From Chrysomallon squamiferum (taxonomy: Eukaryota; Mollusca; Gastropoda; Neomphalida; Peltospiridae): a stretch of DNA of 64,000 nt. A program made the translations under genes and the position numbers. Below the pieces are notes generated by a model, which was not told the DNA's origin, ran no database searches, and saw nothing but the letters and a program-made list of their open reading frames with translations. The stretch spans positions 8,954,989 to 9,018,988 of the forward strand of contig CM022669.1 of NCBI GenBank assembly GCA_012295275.1, given 5' to 3'. Each line of letters begins with the position of its first letter. Within the stretch, counting starts at the first letter, position 1. Of this stretch, positions 28,202 to 54,507 are shown one piece after another.

Positions 28202-28992
28202 AACAACAACAACGGATTAACAATTAATCGAGAATTATTAACTGAGATACAATATCACCATGACATGCCCGTGTAACACGTGCAATAACAAGCGAGTATC
28301 TCGTCATCACGTGGCGTGTTTGATTATAATACGAGTTTAATTTTACAAAACACAGAACACATGTAACATAATTATACTCGAAGTACGTGCAGAGACACAC
28401 ATTCACGTCTAATTTACACACTCTGAACACAGACTATAAATCTACTGAGATTTGACGTAATAAATTTTCTCTTTTGATCAGAGAGATATTTTATCTCTCA
28501 CACATATTAAAAAACCCACAAAACCCCACAAAAACCCATTAAATATTAAAAAAATAAATTCGGTTACGCACAAATTCTGAAGTACATATGAAAGGAAGAT
28601 GGATATACCAGGTCACAGAGAAGTTCAGGCGTACTTTAAAAACGTTCATTAGATACTAAACCAATCATTTTTCAGACCCCAGAATCGACTTAGTTTCATC
28701 ATTTCTAGGCTGGGAGCAAACTGTTTAATTTTTATATCAGTCATTTTGAGGCGGTCTAGAATTAAGGAAATTTTAATTTATATCAAAGGCCGAATTTATA
28801 TATATACATACATATATATATATATGTCAGGAAGAAATATTTCATCTTTGTATTTTGTTAATAAATAATATTTAAATTTAATTACAGGTATGCAAATATC
28901 GGATAATTAGATACAAGTGTTTCAGTTTATAAACAAACTATATAAATTAAAATAAAAAAAGTCTTTCAGCAATTTATTATAAAAAATGTTGT

Positions 28993-29037
<45 letters not shown>

Positions 29038-30953
29038 TGTTGTAGTAATAGTAGTAATAGTAGTACTCGTAATAGCTGTTATTGTTATTGTACTAGTAGT
29101 TGTAGTGGTTGTTGTTGCGTTTGTTGTTGTTGTTGTAGTAGTCGTAGTAGTAGTAGTAGTGGTAGTAATTGTTGTTATATCCCATCACTTGATCACTTGA
29201 GAGGTAACAGAGTGAGCTGAGAAGAGTTCAGTGAGATTACTGTCGGTCAGATGATAAGAAGTAAGGTCATTTTCCTTTGTTGGTATAAATACTTTCTTAA
29301 CTAGTGACACAGTTATTTACTTGCATAACTATCTACTTATTTACACGATTTTATTAGTTATTACCACAGTCACATACTTATTGCTATATTTTACTTACTT
29401 ATTGGTACATTTACTTACGTAACGGCATAGTTGTTTTCTTACAGATACTTTATATCATTTCTTACTTATTAGCAAGCAGTTACATACTTATTGGTATAGT
29501 TACTTACTTATTGGTATAATTACCCACTTACTTAATGGTTTAGTGACTAGCTCAGTTACATTGTTCTCAGTCACCTAGCTACTGACCATGAACCTTGTTA
29601 ATAGTATTAACTCACTAGTTACGTAGCTGATCTAAGAAAAAAGAAAGTTTATCTTATCAACACACAACTTGATAAGTTATCAATCTCTCGAGTCAAGTAC
29701 GTGTCCATTGTCATCACTGCCTGTGATAAATATAAAGCGACTGATTTTCACACTTTCGTATGCAACAGAGATATCACCAAATAGCACACATAATTTAACC
29801 CTGTAGTGTACTTGATTAACGCGGTGATGTTAGTTACAATCATCCCTTGATATTCAAATCGTAATTTGGATTAACGCGCTTTCCAGTTTCCCGGGTTAAA
29901 GCAAGCACCCGCCAATGGCAGTGGGAGGGAGCTCTCAGACTTAGCCTCAAATCTGATTCCGTCACGTGATTATAATTAGAACCTTGCCAACATTAAAGAA
30001 CTCGATAAAAATGTTTTGAATCCCTTAAGCAACAAATAGTCGACATGCAGTCTTGTTTGCCTCCGTTTATTGAAACAGACTGAATCCTACGACAGAATTT
30101 ATGGAGAATAAAAAAAAAAAAAAAAAAAAAAAAACTGTTCTAGCTATTCTTGATTTTGTTATTTTTATTTTAAAGGACATAAACATTGTTGTGAGAATTA
30201 GTTTGGATTTAATAAATATTTTAGTTTTTGTTGTCTGTTTTTTTTTTTTTTTTTTTTTTTACAAGATAAATATATTAAATATATGTGTAGGCAGGTGAAT
30301 CTGAATGTTTGTTTGGTCAGCATTCGATTGAGGATCAGTTATAATTTTTATCATTAATTATTACAATCATTTGATTTTAATATACGTGATAATAACATCG
30401 ATGGAAAAAAGTTAGCTGTTGGCAAGGGGAGGTAACTCTTGTTATCTTAATGATTCGCTAACTTCCCTTTTTTTTTCCAGCACTGGACTAAAATTTTGTG
30501 GTTCTCGACATCTCAGCGGTCAAACTAGAAGGCTGGAACGTAATATGATGTATCAAACCTTTTCTGGATAGTTGCTTTATATGTTTGTCAAACACACTGA
30601 TCCATTCATGCTACATATGGGAACATGCATATGAAATACCGATTGTTGTTGATCAGTAACAATAAACCATGTAATATTTCGTTAGTTTTGTCTTTCACAT
30701 AATACATCATAGCATCAACAACAACAAAAAAAAAAAAAAAAAAGGAGAAAAGAAAGAGAACAATTAAGACAATATCAATATTAAATCACTCAACTACCAC
30801 AGAGTATACAATACAAAATATTTGTTTTAATTTATTAAATATTTGTTTGTTTGTATGTTATAAAATAAAGATTCTAATAGCATTTTATATCACTGTTTTA
30901 TTAAAAAAAAATTTTAAACTGAAAACTATTTTCTACTGTTTTCAGCAACTCAC
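26131..30953. other. intergenic between HMGCR and the orphan exon
   Basis: No coding region recognised. An A/C-rich strand-biased block (27,838-28,205, almost free of T) is followed by CpG-bearing DNA at 28,215-28,450. Complex DNA at 29,690-29,960 has palindrome-like and CpG sites. If the orphan exon at 30,954 is real, its next exon should lie here or further left. Confidence 0.45.
29290..29585. repeat. degenerate TTACTTATTGGTATAGTTAC minisatellite
   Basis: Around ten diverged units of roughly 24 to 30 bp, such as TACTTATTGGTATAGTTACT, in intergenic DNA. The divergence suggests an old array. Confidence 0.75.
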
Positions 30954-31160
30954 CTGCTTCTCGTCGTCCTTGTTGTCGTCGACGTTGCTCTCTCGGTCGC
31001 ACTCCGCGTCGTCATCACTGCTGTACTCGCCGGCACCATACGACGAGGACGACGTCGTCTCCTTCTTGAACCCAGTTTTGTCGCGAAACGTCTTGAAGGT
31101 GATTCTCAGAAGAAAACAAAGACAGCCGAAAGAGTGAAAGAAGATAATCGACCCGTGCAT
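30954..31160 (-). CDS. orphan first coding exon, unknown product
   Basis: Open frame of 69 codons from ATG at 31160 to a GAGAAGCAG then GTGAGT donor at 30953. Normal-complexity, CpG-bearing DNA in an AT-rich setting. The peptide starts MHGSIIFFHSFGCLCFLLRI, a possible signal anchor or membrane segment, then TFKTFRDKTGFKKE and a Ser/Asp/Glu-rich acidic tail (SSDDDAEC, DDNKDDEKQ). Upstream minus-strand sequence (31,161-31,450) has stops and looks like a 5' UTR. I recognise no family and cannot find the next exon. Joining it to the HMGCR acceptor at 22476 keeps the MLSR frame open, so an alternative HMGCR leader is conceivable but unlikely. Confidence 0.4.
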
Positions 31161-31732
31161 GATGTTTTCGATGTCAACGTTGTCGTCGCTGCTGTTGTTG
31201 TTGTTGGGTTTTGTTTTTTTCAAATATCTTCTTTTTTTTTTTTCTTTTTTTTTTTTTAAACTTATATTAGCTGTGATATCTTTTAAAATGTCGAGGAAAG
31301 TTCACAAAGTCTGCTGCTCCTTTAGATTCTGGCTTGGTACCCTTCAAACTTCGCCACGCAGTAACTTGAACGTCTGCCTCTCACAGGCGCCAGGCACAAA
31401 GAACACCTGGATGAAAATTTCGTCGAGTTTGCTTAATTTATTATTCGAATTAATTAGCCATATCAGGAAGAGGTGACAGGTGGACGGAAAACAAACAGAG
31501 GATCAGTAATACCTGACAGGTGGGCTGTGTGAAAAAAAGGTAACATTTATAAATACCTAAAGTGTAACTTGTGTTGATAAATATACGTTGCTGTATTGTG
31601 AATAAACTGACAGATGCTGTTATTAAAAACGCGACATTTATCTCTTCGTGAAACAAACATAAATATTTACTTTTTAAAGTACATTTTGAGCTGATCAGCA
31701 GTAAATCTATTTTGTACTTTATTTATCTTATA

Positions 31733-32349
31733 TACAGGGTGTCCCAAAAGTAACCGAACCGAAAAGTTAAAGAAAATTAGATATTAAAAATAACAAATTT
31801 AATCTGTATATTTAGTATTTACAAATGTTCAAAATGTCTACCTTGAACTTCAATACAATCACGACACCTTTTGACAACACTGCGACATGCTTTTTGCCAA
31901 GTTTCCACTGACATTTGGTTCCATTCGTGCTGAATAATTTGTTTCAGTTGATCAATGGGTCCTAGGTTTATTAGCATAAACTGCATTTTTTTAGAACTCC
32001 CCATAGAAAGAAATCAGGTGGTGTCAGATCCGGGGATCTTGCAAGTAATTCTTAATAACGAAAATACGTTCGTTTAAATCTAAAGTTCTTCGTTGCATTT
32101 TTAAGAGTGAGGATACCATTTCAAGTCAAACCATGGAGAGTCCAGTAGCGCGCGCTAAAACAGAAGTCTCGATCACGAAGAACACTACAATCAGGTAACA
32201 AAAACCATTCCAAAGACTACTACTGACAGAAGTAAATGAATAGTACAAAAGATAACATAAAATGACATAAAAGATGGAATTAAATTTGTTGTTTTTAATA
32301 TCTAATTTTATTTAAGTTTGCGGTTCGGTTACTTTTGGGACACCCTGTA
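31733..32349 (-). mobile_element. internally deleted Tc1/mariner (IS630-type) transposon
   Basis: 617-bp element with perfect 29-bp terminal inverted repeats (31733-31761 and 32321-32349, beginning TACAGGGTGTCCC) that continue imperfectly to about 70 bp, flanked by TA target duplications (31731-31732, 32350-32351). Inside, on the minus strand, a transposase start at 32098 (MQRRTLDLNERIFVIKNYL) runs straight into the C-terminal part: ARSPDLTPPDFFLWGVLK, with the third catalytic Asp region, then after a frameshift the IDQLKQIIQHEWNQM region and a stop at 31819. The central DD-containing part is missing, so it is non-autonomous. The matching ends suggest fairly recent movement. Confidence 0.88.
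31819..32098 (-). pseudogene. truncated, frameshifted mariner-type transposase remnant
   Basis: The N-terminal 20 or so residues are joined to the last 80 or so of a mariner-family transposase; a full enzyme is normally about 340 residues. The PDLTPPDFFLWG stretch is the hallmark around the third metal-binding Asp. At least one frame change lies after GVLKK, and the join itself is out of frame, so no functional enzyme can result. Confidence 0.8.
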
Positions 32350-32645
32350 TAGTTAAAGTGCTGCTGAGATAGAGCAAACAAACTGTGTAAATAAACTGAC
32401 AGACTGTCCAGTGATTATCATCATCATCATCATCATCATCATCATTATCATCGTTATTATTACTGTTATTATTATTGTTGTTGTTGTTATCATTTTTATT
32501 TTGAAGAGAAGATATAGCTGCGACAGTAATGGCTACTAGCTTAAACACATTTTGCATATTTCAAACTAATATTATAGTTTATTATTATTATTATTATTAT
32601 ATTAATATTGTTATTATCATTATTATTATATTAATATTGTTATTA

Positions 32646-32676
<31 letters not shown>

Positions 32677-33315
32677 AATATTGTTATTATCATTATTATT
32701 ATTAGTAGTAGTAGTAGTAGTAGTAGTATTATTATTAGTAGCTACGTTTTACAGAAAATATCAAAACATTTTCTACATATCTAATGGAACGTTTTATATA
32801 TTTATTGCTTCCGTGGTCCTCAATGAAATCACTAACATGAATTTTATACATAACTAATTTCGAGTTTTACTTCGGAGGAATAAACTTTAAAAAAAAAAAA
32901 ATAATAATAATAATAATAAAAAAAAAAAATAATAATTTGCTAATAGCAAAAAATGATTGAAACAAATTTTTTTTTTTTTTTTTTTTTTTAAATTATTTTT
33001 ATATATGTTACAACATTGCTAATGCCATTCTTTATATATGTATATTTATAATCTTTAATTATGTAGTGTATATACTGAGCTATTGTAACTTGTTCATGTG
33101 TTGTGGTATCTGGCTACACCGCCTATTCCCGACCACCCACACATCAGAAGGTCGTTAGTGAATACATACATAATTAATTGTTTACAACAGCTGTTTTTAT
33201 CTCACTGAAAATTCATCACATTCCCACTGATGAATAAACTGTTAGGTAAGTCTGTTAATAGACTTGTTTACTTAGCAGGTACTTACGTAGGTATGAAGCT
33301 TTTATCACCTTTGTC

Positions 33316-33407
<92 letters not shown>

Positions 33408-33507
33408 CTGCTTGCCTGCCTATTACTTTCGTTGCAATAATAATAATAATAATAATGACAACAATAATAATAATAATAATAATAATGACAATAATAATAA
33501 TTAAAAA

Positions 33508-34200
33508 AATATTCGTGTCAGTGGGCTTATATTCGCTCTTGTTATAAGACAGAAAGCGCTGTTTTTTTTTTCTCATTCCAACCACTGACTTACGACTTTA
33601 GATCTGTGACAAAGTAGATATCAGCGAGTTTTCTACCTCAGAAGTACTTCACATGTACAAACATGTAAAAAACAAGCAACAAAACCCAAACACCTCAACC
33701 CTCCAACAACAAATATTACTACTGTCATCTCTGCAATAACAGAAACAGCTACTATTACAACGACGTCGACTACTAGTCTTACAAAAGCTACCATTACAGA
33801 ATGAATAACTACTACAAATACCACTACTAATATTACAACTACCATCACAACTGCATCAATAACCGTCATTATTACAACATCAACAACTACTACTACTACT
33901 ATTGCAACTGGTACCATAACAACAGCTATAACAACAACTCCGTTATTATTAATGCTACAACAACTACTACTACAGCTACTATATAAACAATAACAACAAC
34001 AACAGCAACAACAATATTAGCAAGAACAAAATACTACTGCGACGACAGACTTTAATAGTAAAACTTTGCATCTCTACTGGTGTAACTACTGCACTTATTT
34101 CAGATTTACCACTTGTGTCGTTAACAACAATAACAATAATAATAACAATAACAATAACAATAATAATAATAATAACAATAATAATAATAATAATAATAAT
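33508..34200. repeat. dispersed repeat, copy A
   Basis: About 640 bp nearly identical, in the same orientation, to copy B at 43,898. It begins ATTCGTGTCA, includes a CCAACCACTGACTTACGACT segment and a long NAC-triplet region, and ends GTGTCGTTAACAACAATAAC leading into an (AAT)n tail. No terminal repeats or coding capacity seen. Could be a non-autonomous element with an unstable tail or a segmental duplication. Confidence 0.85.
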
Positions 34201-35983
34201 GACATTAATAATAATAGTAGTAATTTGTGAGCATACTCTGTTTCTAAGTTTATGTGCTTAACTGTTTGTGTGTATGCGTAATTAAGTAATGTTGTGCGTA
34301 CAGAAAAAAATGATACAGGTAAGTACATACAGAGATAAATTGTTTGGCAGTTATATGTTAATGAAACAAAGACCGAAATCCATATTTTAATTTTTATTAT
34401 TTTTTAAATTTCTCCTCCTCAAGGTTCACAGTTAAAAAGCATCCACAAAGCTGGAAAATTGAAACTATGAAAACGTTCATAGGATAAACCAGTTACTAAA
34501 TATCTTCTGCTTTTGTGACGTAAATGTGTAACTAGAACAAACGTAGCCATGCTGCGGACGTTGTCATAGAGATAATATTTTATTCCTACGTTCTGTTCAA
34601 ATTTATAGAAATGAAATTAATTATTCATGAAGTTCATAAATATTAATTGTTAATGATTTTGGTTGTGTGACGCCATTTCTTTAAGTAATGCAAATAAATG
34701 TGGGTTTTTGTTTTGTTTGTTTAATTCACGTCTTTATTTTAGCAATATATTAATTTATAGTTTATTTATACTTACGTCCAGTGAAAATCGAAATATAACA
34801 TACTGAGTTAATAAAATGTAAATATATTATTTCTCACGACTCAGTAAAATGTCATAGTCGATAGACATTTTAATGTCTGAAAGAAACCTGACAGAAAATG
34901 ACGTATCATTTTAATCACTTTCTCAGATCCGATATATCATTGATCTATTAGAAGAATCAAAAGAAAGACAGGAACACTCACTCAGCCACCCATACATTTT
35001 GAGAGATAACTGTGTGTTATTTATTAGTTTGTTTTATTATCTCCCCTGATTTGAACAAAATTCAAGAATTACTTTTGACGCAGAAATCAGTTTACTACAC
35101 GAACGACCCCACAACACAACAACAACAACAACAATAACAATAAACTGTAGAATAACAGAACAGAGAAAAATGTATTACAGGTATATATTAACAAAATTAA
35201 AATGCACCAGCGTGGAAGTTTATCAAGGACATGCTCTGTCAGAAAAAATTCTCATTAACAGACATAACCTTTTTCATTATAGACATATTTTTGCTATTAA
35301 ACATGTTATTATATAAGAAATACATTTGGATGTCTCGTGTTCATCTTTTTTTCGCATTTAATAATTACAGGATGATTACGTTCAAATATATAATGATATT
35401 TATCTCCAGCTTTGTCAAGATTATAAACATGACATTTTCTATTTTCTCTTAGAATATTAAACCACTGTTATGTTTCAATAGGAAATTTAATATCAGAGGT
35501 TCTAAATTTACATAAGATTTTTGGATTCATTTGCGGCTGCACAGTAAGATATTTTCTAATTTCAATTATTTTTATTATTATTATTTTGTTTATAATAAAT
35601 ACCCTTTGCAGTTGTTTCAGTTTCTATATTTGTAGATAGTAATCATGTAATATTTTGGATAACGTTTCATGTAACTATATAACATTATCAAAGTTGTGAT
35701 ATGTCCATATATATGTTAAACCACAATCGTCTAAAATATTTTTGACAAATTTGTTCCAAGGAGAATCGATAAAATGCAATAAATAATATAGTTGTGAGGA
35801 AAAAAATAAATAAATAAAATAAACAGATAAATGAAATGAAATAAATAAAATAAAGCAAAATCATATTAAATTAAATTAAATAAAATATACTAAAAATACA
35901 AATTATAGGATTAACAAATTCTGTATGATATAAAATCTACACGTAGTCACTTAGTTTACAAACTGAATTTTTAAAATTTATAA

Positions 35984-36026
<43 letters not shown>

Positions 36027-36563
36027 TAATAAATATATTCTTACGTTATTTTCTCACATTCTGTTTTTTTTTATGTTTATGTGTATCATCAGTGTGTATT
36101 TTTTTGTGTCTGTGTTTTCGCTCGATCTTAATACCGGATGTCGTGACAGTTAAATAGAAGCACTAGTAATTAAGTAGAAATTAATGAGATTATCCAGAGA
36201 TTAGGCAGGGATTAACGTAGCCGTGAACAAAGCCTATTCATTTCACACCAGATTCACTCGAGGATGAAAACAAACGACGAGTACGGAAACTCGTTAATCC
36301 GCTGTAAGTTTTCAGTGAAAGAACCAACGAGCGAGATTTGACGAGATTTCATGAAAACGGGGCAATGGCCTCGATGGTGAAAAAAGTCTCGTCGGCGTTA
36401 GTCGTTTTGAAGCGTTAACTGGGAACCCGAACTAAACGTTTTGTTTATAAATAACACTAGATTCTTTGAGTGGGCTGTTTCACGTTTGAAGGTGACGCTT
36501 CTCAAAAGGTCGCCGTAGATGGAGAGATAGTCTGATGAAGGATATGGAAAGATGAAAGAAAGA

Positions 36564-36594
<31 letters not shown>

Positions 36595-37467
36595 CGAGAA
36601 GAAAAATCAGTATTTTTTTTTTTTTATAAATTTAGAGACGATTTAAAATTTTATTTATTTATTTATTTAAAATTTATTTAAAATTTATTTATTTATAAGT
36701 TCACAGTCTCGTTTCAGCAATGTAATGTTTTTTTTGGGGACTAAATGTAGGAATATTTGTGCGTTTAACACTTTTAATTCACAACCAAATATTTATAATT
36801 TTTAAAAACCAAACAGTCAAAATACGTACATAATTTACTTAAAATTGTTTATTGTTTGATGTAAAGAAAGTTTTTGTAATCATTTTCAGTGATAATGAGT
36901 AATATATACAAATATAAATATATGTGTGTGTGTGTGTGTGTGATTTATATAAAAATAATTTTAAAGAGAAAATTATCTGCTAGAAATTTCTGGTTGTCGT
37001 GTAACAGATTATTAATTAAAATCTCTAACACTAATCGTTAAAGAAATAAAATTTGTCATATCAGTTCTTTTAATTCTTTTAATTCTTTTTTTTTTTCGTT
37101 AACATTCCTTATAATTAATTACAAATGTTTAATTAACGTAATATTATTGTTATAACTTTGAAAAAAACGGACACGACGACACACGCCTTTTTTCAACTCT
37201 GAAAAACCACAAAAAAAAAACGCCTCCATACAGATCACGTAATAATAATCTTATTTCCAGAAATATTGTTAATTAGACATAATTAATAATGACTGTGATC
37301 TGTCAAAAAGGTAATGAGTATTATACATGTATGAAGTGACGGGAATGAAGCTGAAATAGCGTGTATAATTAATATCTGAAAATAGAAGTAGAATCCTGCA
37401 AGTTAACACGTCTGTGTTAAACATATCATCTCTCTCTGCGTGTGGTTTAATACTGTTTGTTAATATG

Positions 37468-37668
<201 letters not shown>

Positions 37669-37840
37669 GGACTGGTTCAGTTAAACGAGGAGAATGAAAC
37701 TAAAGTAAAAAACTGAAGCTGTTATTGTTGATGATGGTCAAATCACGAGTCCGGATGATTAATTAAATCCAGAACAGAGTGGACACAATACTTTGAATAG
37801 CTTTGTCACGAACTAAATTACATAACAAATGTAACTGGGA

Positions 37841-37873
<33 letters not shown>

Positions 37874-37919
37874 ATTATTACTATCATTATTATTACTATC
37901 ATTATTATTATTATCGCTA

Positions 37920-37983
<64 letters not shown>
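37841..37983. repeat. (TTA)n microsatellite
   Basis: TTA repeats with a few ATC interruptions. Comparable blocks: 3,040-3,080; 6,816-6,942; 26,385-26,415; 28,998-29,033; 32,580-32,740; 34,130-34,215; 45,031-45,200; 54,903-54,968; 56,600-56,695. Confidence 0.92.
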
Positions 37984-37984
<1 letters not shown>

Positions 37985-38311
37985 TCATGTTACAGTATAT
38001 AGATCATAATAGTTGACGTCAGAAGCGACTATGATCTGTTTTGTGTATACAGTTTTATGTTTATCACGACTAGTACATTACAAAACTTTTATGTATTGAT
38101 TTTTTCTCAAACACACACACACACACACATAAACACACACACAGAGACGCACAAACAAAGCAGAATTCTTTAAAGCACACAGGATAAGAATGTCATAAAT
38201 GATCATTCCCTTTTCAAAGTTTCATCAGCACAAATGTATGCATATATATCAACATGTACAATGTACATATACATACATACATACAAAACCAAAGCATACA
38301 AACACGCACGT

Positions 38312-38352
<41 letters not shown>

Positions 38353-39773
38353 TAAACACATACAACAGACATACACATACAGACGCATATATACAGACAT
38401 ATATGTGTATATGTATGCACATACATACACATATGCACACACAAATTCAGAGATACACAGATCTTCATGTAGTGGAAAACACAGTGAATAACAAAAGTGA
38501 GATTACTACAACTAATATTTATTTGGTTTACAACACAGTCAGATATGACACTATTTATAAGTTTATATATTTACGTGCGACACATATTTGTTTTGGTTTT
38601 TTTTCTAATATAAATTAATATTATTTTCTCAGTCGGAGCTGGGTAATTGTGACATGTATATACAATATGACTGGACTTAGATATTTACACATAAATTATG
38701 TACATACACCCTCACCACCATTTATACGTCTGTATGTCTCTGTGTTAATATGTATGAATATGTATGTGTATGTAGGTATATATATATATGTGTATGTGTG
38801 TATGTATGTGTATGTATGTATGTATGTATGTATGTATGTTCTATGCATGTATGTATGCATATATGATCTATGTATGTATGTAACTCTGAATTTATTTGTG
38901 AAGATATGTCTTACATTTGTCTGTTTATATGTCTGTATGTATGTATGCAGATATGTGTGTAAATACATATACAGACGCAGGCACACAAAAACACACGTTC
39001 ACACACGCAACACTACTATCTTAACATAAGACCACAAACATCAGCAAATAAAACATAACAAAAATAAATATTAATACTAGTTAACGAGACTCATGTTATA
39101 AGGTAAGAATTCATGTTTGAAATGTCAGGTAAGAAGGTGCAGGTTTGGTCAGTTAGGTAAAGCGCCGGGTACAGATGGGAAATGGGTGGGAGGTAGGGAT
39201 GGTGGGTGTCGATGGTATAGGCGGGTGTGGAGGTGCGGTGGTGGGTTTAGATAAACAAAAAAAAAAAAATGATTGGAAGTGAATTTATATAAATATGATG
39301 TCAAGAGAAAGAAGAATAAGAATGATGTTTTGACACTTCCAGAAAGTCTCGGAACATTTTAAAAAGGAAACAAAACGTAATGAAAAAAAAAACAAGGAAA
39401 GAAATAAAATAATGGAAATGAAAAAAAAAAAAAAACACAAACAAACAAACAAACAAACAAACAAACAAACAAACAAACAAACAAACAAACAAACAAATAA
39501 ACAAACAAATAAAGAAATAAATGAATAAAGAAAGAAAGAAAAGAAAAAAACGTCAAGTGGGCAGTACACTAGAAATAAGTAGTAGTCTCATCACTGAATA
39601 CCTTCAACAATTTATACAGGAGGAACAATTAAAGTAACTTATTGTCATGACGTCATAATCTGTTGCTAAAGGCTAATGACGTCACCGGTACTATGACGAC
39701 AGAGATACTGTGTCTCTAACGACGTAATATTGTTAATGTTCAGTGAGACAGTTTATAAATCAAAGTGGCGCAA

Positions 39774-51655
<11,882 letters not shown>

Positions 51656-51719
51656 TGTGTGAAAAAACCAGCGCGCGACGCCTTGTCTCGCCTCGCCTGT
51701 GTGTCTGTGTGTGTGCGCT

Positions 51720-51727
51720 TTTAAATA
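51720..51727 (-). promoter_or_regulatory. TATA-like box of the amine oxidase gene
   Basis: TATTTAAA on the minus strand, 65 bases before the ATG, followed by a CA-rich and CpG-bearing stretch (GGCGAGGCGAGACAAGGCG). The spacing would give a 5' UTR of roughly 30 to 40 bases. Inferred from position and sequence only. Confidence 0.4.
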
Positions 51728-51991
51728 CTAAATACACACTTGTTATACTACGTACGTACGACCCGTAATTCTTCCCCCCCGTTATTTATACATATGTTCT
51801 TTTTTCTTTTTTTTATCTTTCTTTCTACTTCTACTTCTACGTCTATTTTTTATATATATATATATATATTTTTTTTTTTTTCAAAGAGTTTATTATTTTT
51901 GTTTTTGTACTGATGTAATTGGTAAAAGCTAAGAACCCACGTGGTTTGGAGCATAAGACTGGTGGTGTTATTATTATGATATTTTTATTTT

Positions 51992-52027
<36 letters not shown>

Positions 52028-52196
52028 TATACGCAAGTCCATTCAGAATTTCTTGGAGGCGTGCCCTCTCAGCCAATCAGAGCCGGGGCCCTTATCGAGT
52101 ATTATCAGAACAATCCAAAGAATTTCCAGTATCTTCATGATGTTGTAGTGTTACGACGTAAAAATATTTTCATTTTCAGTGTAAGAAAGACAGCGA

Positions 52197-52203
52197 GCGA
52201 GCG

Positions 52204-52284
<81 letters not shown>

Positions 52285-52368
52285 TGAAATAAATATGTTA
52301 AAATGAGAATGGAAATAACAGACAGATATTTGGACGGGTGGATAGACGGACACATGGATATATATATC

Positions 52369-52447
<79 letters not shown>

Positions 52448-52500
52448 TGAGAGAGAGAGAGAAGGAAAGAGAGAGAGAAAGAAACAGACAATATAATTGC

Positions 52501-52531
<31 letters not shown>

Positions 52532-52568
52532 AGGAAAGAGAGAGAGAGAAAGAAACAGACAGGTATAA

Positions 52569-52615
<47 letters not shown>

Positions 52616-52666
52616 TAAGCAAAGAGAGGGAGAGAAAGAAACAGATATATATAATTGCAGAGAGAG

Positions 52667-52745
<79 letters not shown>
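52197..52745. repeat. compound (GA)n field with higher-order units
   Basis: Three long GA tracts (52,205-52,282; 52,372-52,443; 52,655-52,744) with, between the last two, three or four copies of a roughly 70-bp unit made of GA, GAAAGAAACAGACA and ATAATTGCAGAGAG. Confidence 0.9.
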
Positions 52746-52748
<3 letters not shown>

Positions 52749-53159
52749 TTATAATGAATTACGTGTGTGGACTGTTGTCAGGTCGGGGTGATGACGTGTA
52801 ACGGTCAAAGCCACCTGTCCTGTAGTCGTTACAGACGACAGCGTGGATTACACAAATATTTGCTTTGTCATGCTCTGCTGGACGCATTGTTAGTGGCGGA
52901 AGTGAAAATAAAAAATTAAAGAAATAGGAAGAATGAAACTGAAATGTCGTGTACCGTTGTTGTTTAGTCAATGCTGGCCCAAGATTGAAGCTCCCACCCA
53001 TAAAACATGAAGCAATAATTACACGTCAGTCAGAAATAACAAGTTACAGAGGCAATCAGGAATAAAACATTACACAGTCTGAAATAACATATTTAACAGA
53101 AGACACCCCTAAAAAAAAAAAAAAAAAAAACCAAAAAAAAAAAAACCCGCACAAACACA

Positions 53160-53196
<37 letters not shown>

Positions 53197-53404
53197 AGAG
53201 AATAATAAAATAGACAGTTACCAAGGCAGAGAAAAATAAATATTTTACTAGTCGTAAACTAATAAACATGGAATATATGCATCAACAACATTTAATTTCC
53301 AGATTTTATTATCACAAGTAATAGCAACAGTAGCAGCAACAGTATTAGTGGTAGTAGTAGGTTAATAGTAGTAGTAATAGGAGTTGTAGTTGTTATTGTT
53401 GTAT

Positions 53405-53965
53405 TCAGACAGTCACCAAATAGAAATTACTCAGGCATTCAGGAATAAAACATAACATAGACAGTCAGGAATAAAACATTGTATAGACAGTAATAAAACC
53501 TTACATAGACAGTCAGGAATAAAACATTATATAGGCAGTCAGGAATACGTCATGACATAGAGAGACAAGAATGAAACATTACATAGGAATAAAATAGTAC
53601 AGAGACAGTCAGGAGTAAAACATTACACAGACAGTCAGGATTAAAACATTACACAGAAATCAAACATTACATAACAGTCAGGAGTAAAATATGACATAGA
53701 GAGTCAGGAATCAAACATTAGACAGACAGTTAGGACTAAACCATCACATAGACAGTCAGGAATCAAACATTACATAGACAGGAACAAAACATTACTTATA
53801 TAGTCAGGAATAAAACATTATACAGACAGTCAGGAATAAAACGTCACACAGAAATTCAGGAATTAAACATTACATATACAGTCTGGAATAAAACATTAGA
53901 TAGGCAGTCAGGAATAATATATTACATAAACAATCAGGAACAAAACAGTATGTAGTCAGGAATAA
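53405..53965. repeat. GACAGTCAGGAATAAAACATTACATA minisatellite
   Basis: About 20 degenerate units of 25 to 29 bp. Related single units at 53,018-53,100 are separated from the main array by poly-A runs and complex sequence, as if something had inserted into the array. It lies upstream of the amine oxidase gene. No gene seen. Confidence 0.85.
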
Positions 53966-54246
53966 CACAAAGTTTATTTTATAATGTACACAGATTCATA
54001 CATACATACATACACACAAAGAGATTTGAATGTAAGTATACACGTACACAGATATTCACACATACATACACATATACATATACGTAATTTGTACAGAGTA
54101 TAAGACTTGCTTTGATGATGAAATGAAATGTATCGAGAATAATTTGAGAAGTGTTTTTATATCTTACACTTGTAATTCTATTTTTAGTTAATTTATTCGT
54201 CCTGAAACTGCACACACTGAGGAATTAGACGTTGTGATAAAAATAA

Positions 54247-54304
<58 letters not shown>

Positions 54305-54475
54305 AAAAAAAAAAAAAAAATAATAATAATAAAAAAAATAATAATAAAATAAAAATGAAAAAAAAATAAAATAAAACCAAAGACACAGCAAATAAACAAA
54401 CAAACAAACAAATAAACAAACAAATAAATAAATAAATAAAATTAATAATTAAATAAATAATAATAATAATAATAA

Positions 54476-54507
<32 letters not shown>

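Noticed and set aside
39121-39245. Possible tRNA-derived repeat (GGTCAGTTAGGTAAAGCG)
   Set aside because: No B box and no foldable cloverleaf; the following sequence is G-rich and simple.
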